Source of the DNA: Chryseobacterium gwangjuense
Lineage (GTDB): Bacteria; Bacteroidota; Bacteroidia; Flavobacteriales; Weeksellaceae
Length of the DNA: 64,000 bases
Assembly (NCBI RefSeq): GCF_021311115.1
Contig: NZ_JAJTNP010000002.1
Location: 62,001-126,000, forward strand
Direction of reading: 5' to 3'
The notes under the pieces are model-generated. The model was not told where the DNA came from, made no database searches, and was given only the letters and a program-made list of their open reading frames with translations. The position numbers and the translations under genes are program-made. This document shows positions 16,370 through 24,470 of this stretch, piece by piece. Within the stretch, counting starts at the first letter, position 1. The number at the start of each line of letters is the position of its first letter.

Positions 16370-16884
16370 GATTCCTGAAACAATTTTTTCAATTCTACAG
16401 ATTCCGCTGGCTTCATTCTTCCGGAAAGAATCAATGAAAGTTCTTTTCTTCTTAATGCTGCTGCAAAACGCTCTTTTTCAAGCTCAGTTTCGGGCTCCAT
16501 TGCAGGAATTGGAATAGGTCTGTTGAATTCGTCTACAGCAACAAATGTGTAAATCCCTTTATTGGTTTGTATTTTTTTCTGATTGATCGGATCATCCAAC
16601 CAAACATCAACATAAATCTCCATTGATGTAGAAAAAGCTCTTGAAACTTTCGATTCCATCACAACGATTCCACCTTCCGGAATAGGATAATCAAACGAAA
16701 CATGGTTTACCGATGCTGTTACTACTCTTCTTTCGCAATGTCTGGTCGCAGAAATTGAAGCACACCTGTCCATTCTTGCCAATAATTCTCCACCAAAAAG
16801 ATTTCTCAGCTGATTGGTATCATTGGGAAGTACAATATTCGTCATCACTGTCAGAGATTCTGACGCCTTTTTTACTTTTGCCAT
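16366..16884 (-). CDS. Acyl-CoA thioesterase, hotdog fold (YciA/BFIT type)
   Basis: A 172-residue hotdog-fold thioesterase that hydrolyses acyl-CoA to free acid and CoA. Signature blocks are MTNIVLPNDTNQLRNLFGGELL, with the Asn-x-x-G-x-x-hydrophobic start of the acyl-CoA hydrolase domain, and TASVNHVSFDYPIPEG followed by VYTFVAVDEFNRP-like GIYTFVAVDEFNRPIPIP. The catalytic acid is probably the Asp of NDTNQ or MDRC. It overlaps the HU-like gene upstream by 13 bases, suggesting an operon. Confidence 0.9.
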   Translation of the reverse strand: MAKVKKASESLTVMTNIVLPNDTNQLRNLFGGELLARMDRCASISATRHCERRVVTASVNHVSFDYPIPEGGIVVMESKVSRAFSTSMEIYVDVWLDDPINQKKIQTNKGIYTFVAVDEFNRPIPIPAMEPETELEKERFAAALRRKELSLILSGRMKPAESVELKKLFQES

Positions 16885-17630
16885 TTCGATTTATGTTTTG
16901 GAGCTGTTGTCTTATTCGGTTTTACAACAGTCGATTTTATGATAGAATCTTTTCTTAAAGAATCCTTTTTTAAGGTATCTGAAACTTTTAACGTCGCAGA
17001 ATCTTTTTTTACAGGAACTACTTTTTCTATTCTCTTGGTTTTAGTCTGCACAGAAATACTGTCGAACGACTTTTTCCCGAAAATAAGCTCTTGCTGAGAA
17101 TACCCTGCATAAGCAATTCCCAATACAGGAACAGCGAAAAGGAAAATCCAAAGAATCGATTTATTGAATTTATAATCCTTTTTAGATTCTGTAGGTTTTT
17201 CTTTCTTTTCAGAGTTTTTAATATCTGATATTCTGATTTCTTCTAATCCGTAAAAATCCGGGCGATCATTTTCTAAACGGTTTCCGCTAAAAGTAATCTG
17301 ATCATCATGGATGAAAAGCTTCCCAAGGTTCTGGATTTCCAGCATATGATCTGCCTGAAGTTTTTTCTTCCAAAAATCGGTCTGAATTTTCAAATCGCTC
17401 TTGGATGCTCCTAATGGCATTTGTTTCTGAGCAGCAATAAAAGCAGCCAGTTCCTCAGACTGGATTTCATAATCCGGAGTAAAAGCGATCTGACTTGCAG
17501 GAGGAAGAATACTTCCGTTATCAGAATTGATAATTGCTTTTGAATTTTCTAAAGAAAACACACCAAAGCCCGGAACAACAACGCTTCCGAACTGTTTTAA
17601 ATATTCTAAAATGTATGCTGAAATATTCAT
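16872..17630 (-). CDS. HU-like (CCDC81-type) domain protein with one membrane helix
   Basis: A 252-residue protein. The N-terminus (about 1-120) resembles the bacterial CCDC81-type HU domains: MNISAYILEYLKQFGSVVVPG-FGVFSLENSKAII and a second block around MLEIQNLGKLF-IHDDQITFSGN. Then come a charged linker, a single membrane helix (about 158-177, SILWIFLFAVPVLGIAYAGY) and a Lys/Ser/Thr-rich tail with repeats such as KKDSATLK and KKDSLRKDS. In Bacteroidetes, these HU-like domains often precede a SPOR domain; none is visible here. The arrangement (cytoplasmic HU-like part, membrane helix, extracytoplasmic tail) suggests a link between nucleoid or septal structures and the envelope, which is inference. 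Confidence 0.75.
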   Translation of the reverse strand: MNISAYILEYLKQFGSVVVPGFGVFSLENSKAIINSDNGSILPPASQIAFTPDYEIQSEELAAFIAAQKQMPLGASKSDLKIQTDFWKKKLQADHMLEIQNLGKLFIHDDQITFSGNRLENDRPDFYGLEEIRISDIKNSEKKEKPTESKKDYKFNKSILWIFLFAVPVLGIAYAGYSQQELIFGKKSFDSISVQTKTKRIEKVVPVKKDSATLKVSDTLKKDSLRKDSIIKSTVVKPNKTTAPKHKSKWQK

Positions 17631-17941
17631 TTGGTGGCAAATTTATAACTTTTCCCTGACTTCTTGAAGCATTTTTCATTATAAAAAAACTTTCTCAAAA
17701 AGCGTATTTTTTTGAATTTACTAATCAATTCTCATCATTACACTTATTATATATCAATTTTAGCTGAAAAATAGCATTTTACACATCGTAAAAACAAAAT
17801 CCTTTTGAATTTTCAATTTTATGTTTTTCACAATTTTTAAGCATAATATTGATTAAAATAAAAAAAAGACCGCCGAAGCAGTCTTCAAAAATCTAACTTT
17901 TACTTTTTACTATATAATGATTTTAAATATAGTCTGATTGA
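17631..17941. other. Intergenic stretch of 311 bases without a gene
   Basis: AT-rich sequence between the HU-like gene and the TonB receptor. The only clear structure is the terminator of the TonB receptor (17861-17886). No reading frame or promoter-like pair is convincing on either strand. Confidence 0.7.
17861..17886 (-). terminator. Intrinsic terminator of the TonB receptor gene
   Basis: On the minus strand AAGACTGC pairs with GCGGTCTT (one T-G pair) around a UUCG tetraloop, followed directly by a run of T. It lies 55 bases after the stop codon. Confidence 0.92.
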
Positions 17942-20047
17942 TTACTTGATTTTCCAGCTTATCCCAAACATAAAATTGGTTCCTGCCTGTGAAAAATAAT
18001 ACGGACTTCCATCCCAAACTGCACCATTATTCACATATTTTTTATTGAAGATATTATTCACCAATAACTTTAAGGCAACTTCATTATGTGCAATTGTAAA
18101 TTGATATTGAGCATTGAAATCCGTTAAAAGATAATCTTTCAACTGCAAATTCTTATCTTCGGAATTATCAAGATATTGTTTTCCTACATATTGATTCATT
18201 AAAGCAAACTGGAAGTTTTTTGTAGGATTAAATTTCAGCCCCAAGTTTGCAATGATATCCGGAGAGAAAGAAATCTGGGTATTTCCAAGATTTTTTACTT
18301 CCGTTTCATTTTCGGTTTTAAAATCTAAATTTCTGTTATTGCTGAAACTTACATTTCCTGTTACCTCCCATTTTTTCGAAAGTTTTGCCAAAGCTCCTAA
18401 TTCAATTCCGCTTCTGTAGCTTTTCCCTGAATTGGTTCTGATAAAAGCTCCCACGTTATTCAATTCGCCATTCAAGACCAATTGGTTAACGTAGTACATA
18501 TAATATAAATTCGCTGTAAACGACACAATTCCAAATTGTTTTTCAATACCAGCTTCAAAATCGTGAAGCTTTTCTGCTTTCACATCATTGTTCGCCAACA
18601 AATCGTCTCTGTTGGGTTCACGATGCGCATGTGCGTAAGAAGCAAAGATTTTCCCGTTACCGATTTTATAATTAGCTCCAACTTTTGGATTGAAGAATAG
18701 CCAGTTTTTATCCAGATTTGCTCCTTCATCGTCCCCAGCTGTGATGATTTTCGTATCATAATCTACATTTCTCAGCTGAAGATCTCCAAAGAATTCAAAA
18801 TTATGAACTCTTACCAAAGCTTTCGCAAAACCTGAAACTTCACTTTTCACAGAACGGCTTCTGTAATATTCGTGCTCGTCAATCTGAGGAAGAAAAACTC
18901 CGGTTACATTTCCGTAATGTCTTCCGTAATATTGATTGGCAACTGCTCCGAAGTTTACATCAACAATTCCCAATTTCCCGTACAATGTGGAAACCATTCC
19001 ATAAAAATCGTTATTCAACCATTTTTTTCTAATGAAATCCGAATATTGTTCACCTCCAACATCCGGTAAGCTATATCTTGCGAAAGGATCTCCCTGCTTG
19101 TAGTTTTCGTAGTACCCTTTACCTTTTGTATAGTGTAAGGTCGTTTCTAAATTCCATTTCTCATTGAACTTTTGTTCCCAAAGCATTTGATAATGGTTTT
19201 GTCTGTAATTATCGGTTTCATTATCATAAAACCCGACAATATTTTCCCAGTTTGAATCATAAATAGCTCCAGACGGATTAAATTTAGGATTCGTTTCCCA
19301 GGTTGCTCTGTCGATTCCGTTCCAAGCTTGGTATGTTTTCTCTTTTCCACCGAAAGCCATTAAACGAATTCTTGTTTTTCCTTCTTCATACAAAGCCGTG
19401 AAATTGTAAGAATTCAGTTTTGAAAACGCCCTGTCAATATATCCGTCAGAATTGATATGAGTATATCTTCCCATCAAAGAAAGCTTATTGCCCCAGAATT
19501 TTCCGGAACCGATCTCTGCAGAATATTTATAGGTATTGAATGAACCATAACTATCATCTGTTTTGAAATAGAATTTTTCTTCAGGATCTTTTGAAAGTAC
19601 ATTAATACTTGCTCCAAAAGCTGCAGATCCATTATTAGAAGTTCCAACCCCTCTCTGAATTAAAATTTGCGATGCAGAACTTGTCAAATCCGGAACATTC
19701 ACAAAAAAAGTTCCCTGACTTTCAGAATCGTTGTACGGAACACCGTTCATCATAACATTGATTGCACTTCCTGAGACACCACGAATTCTAAATCCTGTGT
19801 ATCCAACACCATTTCCGGCATCCGAAGTAGAGATAATAGACGTTTGATTTTTTAGTAAAATAGGCAGATCCTGACCAAGATTTTTGCTGTCTAAATCTTT
19901 CTGAACATTAATAATTTCCTTGGCAACGGGAAGTCTTTTGGTAAAATTAACAGCCTCAATTTCCTTTATTTTCAAGGAATCGGAATTTTGTGCTTGCAAA
20001 AAAGCGAAAGAGCCAACAGTAAGCCCTAAAAAAAATAATCCTTTCAT
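17942..20047 (-). CDS. TonB-dependent outer-membrane receptor, predicted thiamine transporter
   Basis: A 701-residue TonB-dependent receptor with a signal peptide (FFLGLTVGSFAFLQAQ). The plug domain includes ILLKNQTSIISTSDAG, FRIRGVSG, MMNGVPYNDSESQG and ILIQRGVGTSNNGSAAFGASINV. The C-terminal barrel ends in FGISWKIK. Its leader carries a TPP riboswitch, so substrate specificity for thiamine or a thiamine precursor is predicted, in line with THI-element-controlled outer-membrane receptors described in other Bacteroidetes. No inner-membrane PnuT-like transporter or thiamine kinase lies next to it in this window. A strong terminator follows. Confidence 0.9.
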   Translation of the reverse strand: MKGLFFLGLTVGSFAFLQAQNSDSLKIKEIEAVNFTKRLPVAKEIINVQKDLDSKNLGQDLPILLKNQTSIISTSDAGNGVGYTGFRIRGVSGSAINVMMNGVPYNDSESQGTFFVNVPDLTSSASQILIQRGVGTSNNGSAAFGASINVLSKDPEEKFYFKTDDSYGSFNTYKYSAEIGSGKFWGNKLSLMGRYTHINSDGYIDRAFSKLNSYNFTALYEEGKTRIRLMAFGGKEKTYQAWNGIDRATWETNPKFNPSGAIYDSNWENIVGFYDNETDNYRQNHYQMLWEQKFNEKWNLETTLHYTKGKGYYENYKQGDPFARYSLPDVGGEQYSDFIRKKWLNNDFYGMVSTLYGKLGIVDVNFGAVANQYYGRHYGNVTGVFLPQIDEHEYYRSRSVKSEVSGFAKALVRVHNFEFFGDLQLRNVDYDTKIITAGDDEGANLDKNWLFFNPKVGANYKIGNGKIFASYAHAHREPNRDDLLANNDVKAEKLHDFEAGIEKQFGIVSFTANLYYMYYVNQLVLNGELNNVGAFIRTNSGKSYRSGIELGALAKLSKKWEVTGNVSFSNNRNLDFKTENETEVKNLGNTQISFSPDIIANLGLKFNPTKNFQFALMNQYVGKQYLDNSEDKNLQLKDYLLTDFNAQYQFTIAHNEVALKLLVNNIFNKKYVNNGAVWDGSPYYFSQAGTNFMFGISWKIK

Positions 20048-20115
20048 TCTATAAATCTTTAAAATTTAATGAATAAAAGGGGATTGATAAGATATTATAC
20101 AGTTCCGACTCTGAA

Positions 20116-20196
20116 GTCGAATTCCCTAAACAGCATTACCCGTTCTAGGTTCGTTGGGTATAATCTCAGCCTGTTACAGCACCCCTTTATTTCGAC
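20116..20196 (-). ncRNA. TPP riboswitch upstream of the TonB receptor
   Basis: On the minus strand the THI-box landmarks are in order: P1 5' strand GTCGAA, then GGGGTG, GGCTGAGAT, ACCC, GAACC and ending with the P1 3' strand TTCGAC (20121-20116). Downstream, AGTCGGAA can pair with TTCGACT, which would use the P1 3' strand; this could be the alternative fold of the expression platform. No T-run follows, so control may be translational or Rho-dependent. The receptor start is about 70 bases downstream. Confidence 0.93.
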
Positions 20197-20198
20197 TG

Positions 20199-20206
20199 CA
20201 AAAGTA
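20199..20206 (-). promoter_or_regulatory. Probable -7 box of the TonB receptor promoter
   Basis: On the minus strand TACTTTTG matches TAnnTTTG and ends 3 bases before P1 of the TPP riboswitch. A clear -33 TTG is not visible. Confidence 0.45.
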
Positions 20207-20235
20207 TGGTTTTTTCTGTTTATGAACAGATTATT

Positions 20236-20997
20236 TCAATATTTTTTGTTTCTGACGTCTACATAGTAATAACTTTTGCCGTCTTTAGACACCTCAAACA
20301 TCCCTCCCAACTTCCAGCTGTAATTCAGTTTAATATCTTCATATTCAAAAGGAATAATGATTTTATTCTCTTTGTTTATCACTCCGAATTTATTATTGGC
20401 AACAGCTACCATCATAGGATTATCAAGATCATTTCCTTCCAGAACATACAGCATTTCATATTGAGGGACAATTTGGAACTTAAACGTAACTTTGGAATTT
20501 TTATACAGGTTATTATCTCCCAATCCGAAAAGATATTTGTCTTTATAGACTCCGTATTTTTGTTTTACATACGTATTTTTACATTTTCCTAAATCCAAAT
20601 CTTTATACTGATATACTTTTTTCCCGAAAACATCTATTCGATAAGCAATTTGTGCTTTTTCTACCGTTGCATATTCATTCGTTCCGTATTTCCTTACTTT
20701 TTCATTTGGGGAATTAAGCAGATTACAGTCTTCGGAAAAGAACATTCCGATATAAAATTCTGAAGGAATTACATATTGTCCTTTTTGATTTACATAACCC
20801 ACTTTGCCATTTTGTTTTTTGGGAATAAGTAACGGAATATCTCCGTACAAGGATACCAAATCAGGTCGGGTCGGGTTCATTCTGGCAAATTGTGCAGTTC
20901 CCGGAAATTGCGTTTCATTGTTTGATGCAGCATAATTAGACTGCGAGAAAGCAATACTAAACAGCAATACTGCAAAGAGTTGATAAATATTTTTCAT
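20236..20997 (-). CDS. WG-repeat protein, secreted
   Basis: A 253-residue secreted protein with a signal peptide starting MKNIYQLFAVLLFSIAFSQS. I chose this ATG (20997), because a longer frame adds ten non-conserved residues before the signal. WG-type repeats are visible: GKVGYVNQKGQYVIPSEF, and near the C-terminus FGVINKENKIIIPFEYEDI with KSYYYVDVRN. WG repeats form beta-rich surface domains of unknown role in Bacteroidetes. The gene ends 40 bases before the -7 box of the TonB receptor, so it is likely an independent unit on the same strand. Confidence 0.82.
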   Translation of the reverse strand: MKNIYQLFAVLLFSIAFSQSNYAASNNETQFPGTAQFARMNPTRPDLVSLYGDIPLLIPKKQNGKVGYVNQKGQYVIPSEFYIGMFFSEDCNLLNSPNEKVRKYGTNEYATVEKAQIAYRIDVFGKKVYQYKDLDLGKCKNTYVKQKYGVYKDKYLFGLGDNNLYKNSKVTFKFQIVPQYEMLYVLEGNDLDNPMMVAVANNKFGVINKENKIIIPFEYEDIKLNYSWKLGGMFEVSKDGKSYYYVDVRNKKY

Positions 20998-21379
20998 GGT
21001 ATGTTTTTGTACTACGAAAATACGCATATTTTTTTAACATTCTGATAAAGATTAAAATCCTCAGAATCAAATGAAAGTCAAAATATAATAGATTCTTTAA
21101 AAAACATATTTATAAAGAATCTAAATAATTTAATTCTCATAAAATATTAAAAATTCGTAATTTTGGGAACATTTTTAAGTGTTTGATAATATAAAAACGT
21201 TATAAAGAAATAATTTTTGACATAAACGTTATAAAAACAATATTCTTTAAGCATGTTTTGATCTAATATTATCCAACTCCTTAATAAAAATAACACAGAT
21301 TATAACTAGTTCATCGCTAAAAATAAGAGATGAAACTCTGCTATAATCTGACTTTAAGATTGAAAAGACTTCTATTATT
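20998..21379. other. Intergenic stretch of 382 bases upstream of acnB
   Basis: Divergent region between the WG-repeat gene and acnB. AAACGTTATAAA occurs twice as a direct repeat (21195-21206 and 21224-21235), 29 bases apart, as a possible pair of regulator sites. TAATTTTG at 21158-21165 resembles a -7 box. A 17-codon leucine-rich reading frame at 21330-21383 overlaps the acnB start. Nothing else is recognisable. Confidence 0.5.
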
Positions 21380-21383
21380 ATGA
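21330..21383 (+). CDS. Possible leader peptide of acnB, 17 residues
   Basis: ATG at 21330 opens a frame for MKLCYNLTLRLKRLLLL ending in TGA that overlaps the acnB ATG as ATGA. Eight of 17 residues are Leu, four of them in the final run. The overlap could couple its translation to acnB. In an AT-rich genome short Leu-rich frames arise by chance, so this is speculative. Confidence 0.25.
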   Translation: MKLCYNLTLRLKRLLLL

Positions 21384-24163
21384 ATATGTATCAGGATTAC
21401 ATCCAAGAAATTGCAGAAAGAAAAAACCAAGGGCTTCATCCAAAGCCAATTGACAGTGCAGAATTATTAAGTGAAATCATTTCACAAATTAAAGATACAG
21501 CTAATGAACACAGGGCTGATTCTCTTAATTTTTTCATTTATAACACATTACCTGGAACTACAAGTGCTGCAGGTGTAAAAGCTCAGTTTTTAAAAGAAAT
21601 TATTCTTGGTGAATCTGTAGTAGAAGAAATAACGCCTGCTTTTGCCTTTGAATTGTTATCTCACATGAAAGGAGGTAAATCTATTGAGGTATTGCTGGAT
21701 TTAGCTTTAGGAAATGACATTGCTATTTCTAAAGAAGCGGCGAATGTTCTTAAAACTCAGGTTTTCCTTTATGAAGCGGATACAAACCGTTTGAAGGAAG
21801 CATTCAATAGCGGCAACGAAATCGCAAAAGAAATTCTTGAAAGCTATGCAAAAGCTGAATTCTTCACAAAACTTCCTGAAGTGGCTGAAGAAATTAAAGT
21901 GGTTACTTTCATCGCTGGTGAAGGAGATATTTCTACGGATTTACTTTCTCCAGGTAATCAGGCTCACTCAAGATCAGACCGTGAATTGCATGGTCAGTGT
22001 ATGATTACTCCTCAAGCTCAGCAGGAAATCAAAGCACTTCAGGCACAACATCCTGATGCAAGCGTAATGCTTATTGCTGAAAAAGGAACAATGGGTGTAG
22101 GTTCATCAAGAATGTCAGGAGTAAACAACGTAGCTCTTTGGACAGGTAAACAAGCAAGCCCATATATTCCATTTGTAAACATTGCTCCAATTGTAGGAGG
22201 AACCAACGGTATTTCTCCGATTTTCCTTACGACTGTAGATGTAACGGGAGGAATTGGCGTTGACCTTAAAAACTGGGTTAAAAAACTAGACGAAAACGGA
22301 AATCCAATCCGTAACGAAAATGGAGATATTGTTCTTCAAGAAGCTTATTCTGTAGCAACAGGAACCGTTCTTACCATCAATACTAAGACAAAAAAATTAT
22401 ATAACGGAGAAGAAGAGTTAATTGATCTTACGAAATCATTTACTCCTCAAAAAATGGAATTTATCAAAGCTGGAGGATCTTATGCTATTGTATTTGGTAA
22501 AAAACTTCAAACATTCGCAGCTCAGCTTTTAGGGATTGAAGCTCCGGTTGTTTTTGCTCCGTCAAAAGAAATTTCTCACGAAGGACAAGGTTTGACTGCC
22601 GTTGAAAAAATCTTCAACAGAAATGCAGTAGGAACCACTCCTGGAAAAGTTTTACATGCAGGATCTGACGTTCGTGTACAGGTAAACATTGTTGGTTCTC
22701 AGGACACGACAGGTCTAATGACTTCTCAGGAATTGGAATCTATGGCGGCAACAGTAATTTCTCCGATTGTTGATGGTGCTTACCAATCAGGATGTCACAC
22801 TGCTTCAGTTTGGGATAAAAAAGCTCAGACCAACATTCCTAAATTAATGAAATTCATGAACGATTTCGGTTTGATCACAGCTCGTGATCCGAAAGGTGAA
22901 TATCACTCAATGACTGACGTTATTCACAAAGTTCTTAACGATATCACAGTAGATGAATGGGCGATCATCATCGGAGGTGACTCTCACACAAGAATGTCTA
23001 AAGGAGTTGCTTTCGGAGCAGATTCTGGAACAGTTGCTCTTGCTTTAGCTACAGGGGAAGCATCAATGCCAATCCCTGAATCTGTAAAAGTAACCTTCAA
23101 AGGAGAAATGAAAGAACACATGGATTTCCGTGATGTTGTTCATGCAACTCAAGCTCAGATGTTGAAGCAATTCGGAGGAGAAAACGTATTCCAGGGTAGA
23201 ATCATTGAGGTTCACATCGGAACACTTCCTGCGGATCAGGCATTCACATTTACAGACTGGACAGCCGAAATGAAGGCAAAAGCTTCTATCAATATTTCTG
23301 AAGACAATACATTAATTGAATCATTGGAAATTGCAAAAGGTAGAATCCAGATCATGATTGATAAAGGTATGGATAACCACAATCAGGTTCTTCAAGGATT
23401 AATTGACAAAGCTAATAAGAGAATTGCAGAAATTAAATCTGGTGAAAAACCGGCTTTAACTCCAGATGCAAATGCTAAATATTATGCTGAAGTAGTTGTA
23501 GATCTTGACGTAATCGTTGAACCTATGATTGCTGACCCAGATGTAAATAACGACGATGTTTCTAAGAGATATACTCACGATACCATCAGAGATCTTTCGT
23601 ATTACGGAGGTGAGAAAAAAGTAGATTTAGGGTTCGTTGGATCTTGTATGGTTCACAAAGGAGACTTAAAAATCGTTTCTCAAATGCTTAGAAATATTGA
23701 AAAACAAAATGGTAAAGTAGAATTCAGTGCACCTCTTGTAGTGGCAGCACCTACTTATAACATCATTGATGAGTTAAAAGCAGAAGGAGACTGGGAATTG
23801 TTAGAAAAATATTCAGCTTTCGAATTTGATGATAACGCTCCTAAAGGTGAAGCTCGTACAGAATACAAAAACGTAATGTACCTGGAGCGTCCGGGATGTA
23901 ACCTTTGTATGGGTAACCAGGAAAAAGCTGCAAAAGGAGACACCGTTTTAGCGACTTCTACCCGTCTTTTCCAAGGAAGAGTAGTTGAAGATTCTGAACG
24001 TAAAAAAGGAGAATCTCTATTGGCTTCAACTCCGGTTGTTGTACTTTCTGCGATCATTGGAAGAATTCCTAATATCGATGAGTATAAAGCAGCAGTTGAA
24101 GGGATCGACCTTACGACTTTTGTACCATCAATTAAGGAATTGACAAGCACAAGTGCTCATTAA
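21380..24163 (+). CDS. acnB: Bifunctional aconitate hydratase 2 / 2-methylisocitrate dehydratase
   Basis: AcnB isomerises citrate to isocitrate through aconitate with a [4Fe-4S] cluster and can act on 2-methylisocitrate. The domain order is that of AcnB: N-terminal HEAT-like helices (about 1-160), the swivel domain with GDISTDLLSPGNQAHSRSD, then the catalytic domains. Cluster cysteines are visible in GSCMVHKG and RPGCNLCMGNQEKA. The 927-residue length exceeds the 865 of E. coli AcnB. A second ATG two codons downstream is an alternative start. It lies 307 bases before a second, unrelated aconitase of mitochondrial type. Confidence 0.96.
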   Translation: MNMYQDYIQEIAERKNQGLHPKPIDSAELLSEIISQIKDTANEHRADSLNFFIYNTLPGTTSAAGVKAQFLKEIILGESVVEEITPAFAFELLSHMKGGKSIEVLLDLALGNDIAISKEAANVLKTQVFLYEADTNRLKEAFNSGNEIAKEILESYAKAEFFTKLPEVAEEIKVVTFIAGEGDISTDLLSPGNQAHSRSDRELHGQCMITPQAQQEIKALQAQHPDASVMLIAEKGTMGVGSSRMSGVNNVALWTGKQASPYIPFVNIAPIVGGTNGISPIFLTTVDVTGGIGVDLKNWVKKLDENGNPIRNENGDIVLQEAYSVATGTVLTINTKTKKLYNGEEELIDLTKSFTPQKMEFIKAGGSYAIVFGKKLQTFAAQLLGIEAPVVFAPSKEISHEGQGLTAVEKIFNRNAVGTTPGKVLHAGSDVRVQVNIVGSQDTTGLMTSQELESMAATVISPIVDGAYQSGCHTASVWDKKAQTNIPKLMKFMNDFGLITARDPKGEYHSMTDVIHKVLNDITVDEWAIIIGGDSHTRMSKGVAFGADSGTVALALATGEASMPIPESVKVTFKGEMKEHMDFRDVVHATQAQMLKQFGGENVFQGRIIEVHIGTLPADQAFTFTDWTAEMKAKASINISEDNTLIESLEIAKGRIQIMIDKGMDNHNQVLQGLIDKANKRIAEIKSGEKPALTPDANAKYYAEVVVDLDVIVEPMIADPDVNNDDVSKRYTHDTIRDLSYYGGEKKVDLGFVGSCMVHKGDLKIVSQMLRNIEKQNGKVEFSAPLVVAAPTYNIIDELKAEGDWELLEKYSAFEFDDNAPKGEARTEYKNVMYLERPGCNLCMGNQEKAAKGDTVLATSTRLFQGRVVEDSERKKGESLLASTPVVVLSAIIGRIPNIDEYKAAVEGIDLTTFVPSIKELTSTSAH

Positions 24164-24207
24164 TTAAAATTCAATAATAAGTCGCAAGACTGTTTTAATT
24201 TATAATT

Positions 24208-24247
24208 GAAAGATTCTAATCCAAATGGATTAGAATCTTTCTTTTTT
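24208..24247 (+). terminator. Intrinsic terminator of acnB
   Basis: GAAAGATTCTAATCC pairs perfectly with GGATTAGAATCTTTC over a 4-base loop (AAAT), followed by six T. It is the strongest terminator in the window and makes read-through from acnB into the next gene unlikely. Confidence 0.95.
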
Positions 24248-24285
24248 GTTTAGAACAATTCCATTTAAGGTCTGTAAAGATTATT

Positions 24286-24299
24286 TTGACATAGATCAA
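24286..24299 (+). promoter_or_regulatory. Fnr-like site upstream of the second aconitase
   Basis: TTGACATAGATCAA matches the classical Fnr box TTGAT-N4-ATCAA at nine of ten positions. It shares TGACAT-NN-ATCA with two sites in the cbb3 oxidase cluster. It lies 172 bases before the aconitase start codon. Confidence 0.5.
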
Positions 24300-24415
24300 C
24301 GATCAAAATTTTATTTTTCCTTAACTTCATAGGTATAAAAAATAGCAGTCATTCATTATATTTATCCTTTACATAAAGCATAGGAATAGATTTTGATGTA
24401 TTCGGTTAGATAAAA

Positions 24416-24438
24416 TTTCCCACTTAAATGATGGGAAA
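24416..24438 (+). promoter_or_regulatory. Leader hairpin of the second aconitase gene
   Basis: TTTCCCA pairs with TGGGAAA over a 9-base loop, 32 bases before the start codon. Its role (mRNA stability or protein binding) is unknown. Confidence 0.3.
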
Positions 24439-24470
24439 ACCTATTAAAAAGAATAAAAACTAAATTAGAT

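Larger units (their letters stand above)
24164..24470. other. Intergenic stretch of 307 bases between the two aconitases
   Basis: Contains the acnB terminator (24208-24247), a Fnr-like site (24286-24299) and a leader hairpin (24416-24438) before the second aconitase. TAACTTCA at 24322-24329 is a weak -7 box candidate, which would place the Fnr-like site near -43. No reading frame is seen. Confidence 0.6.
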
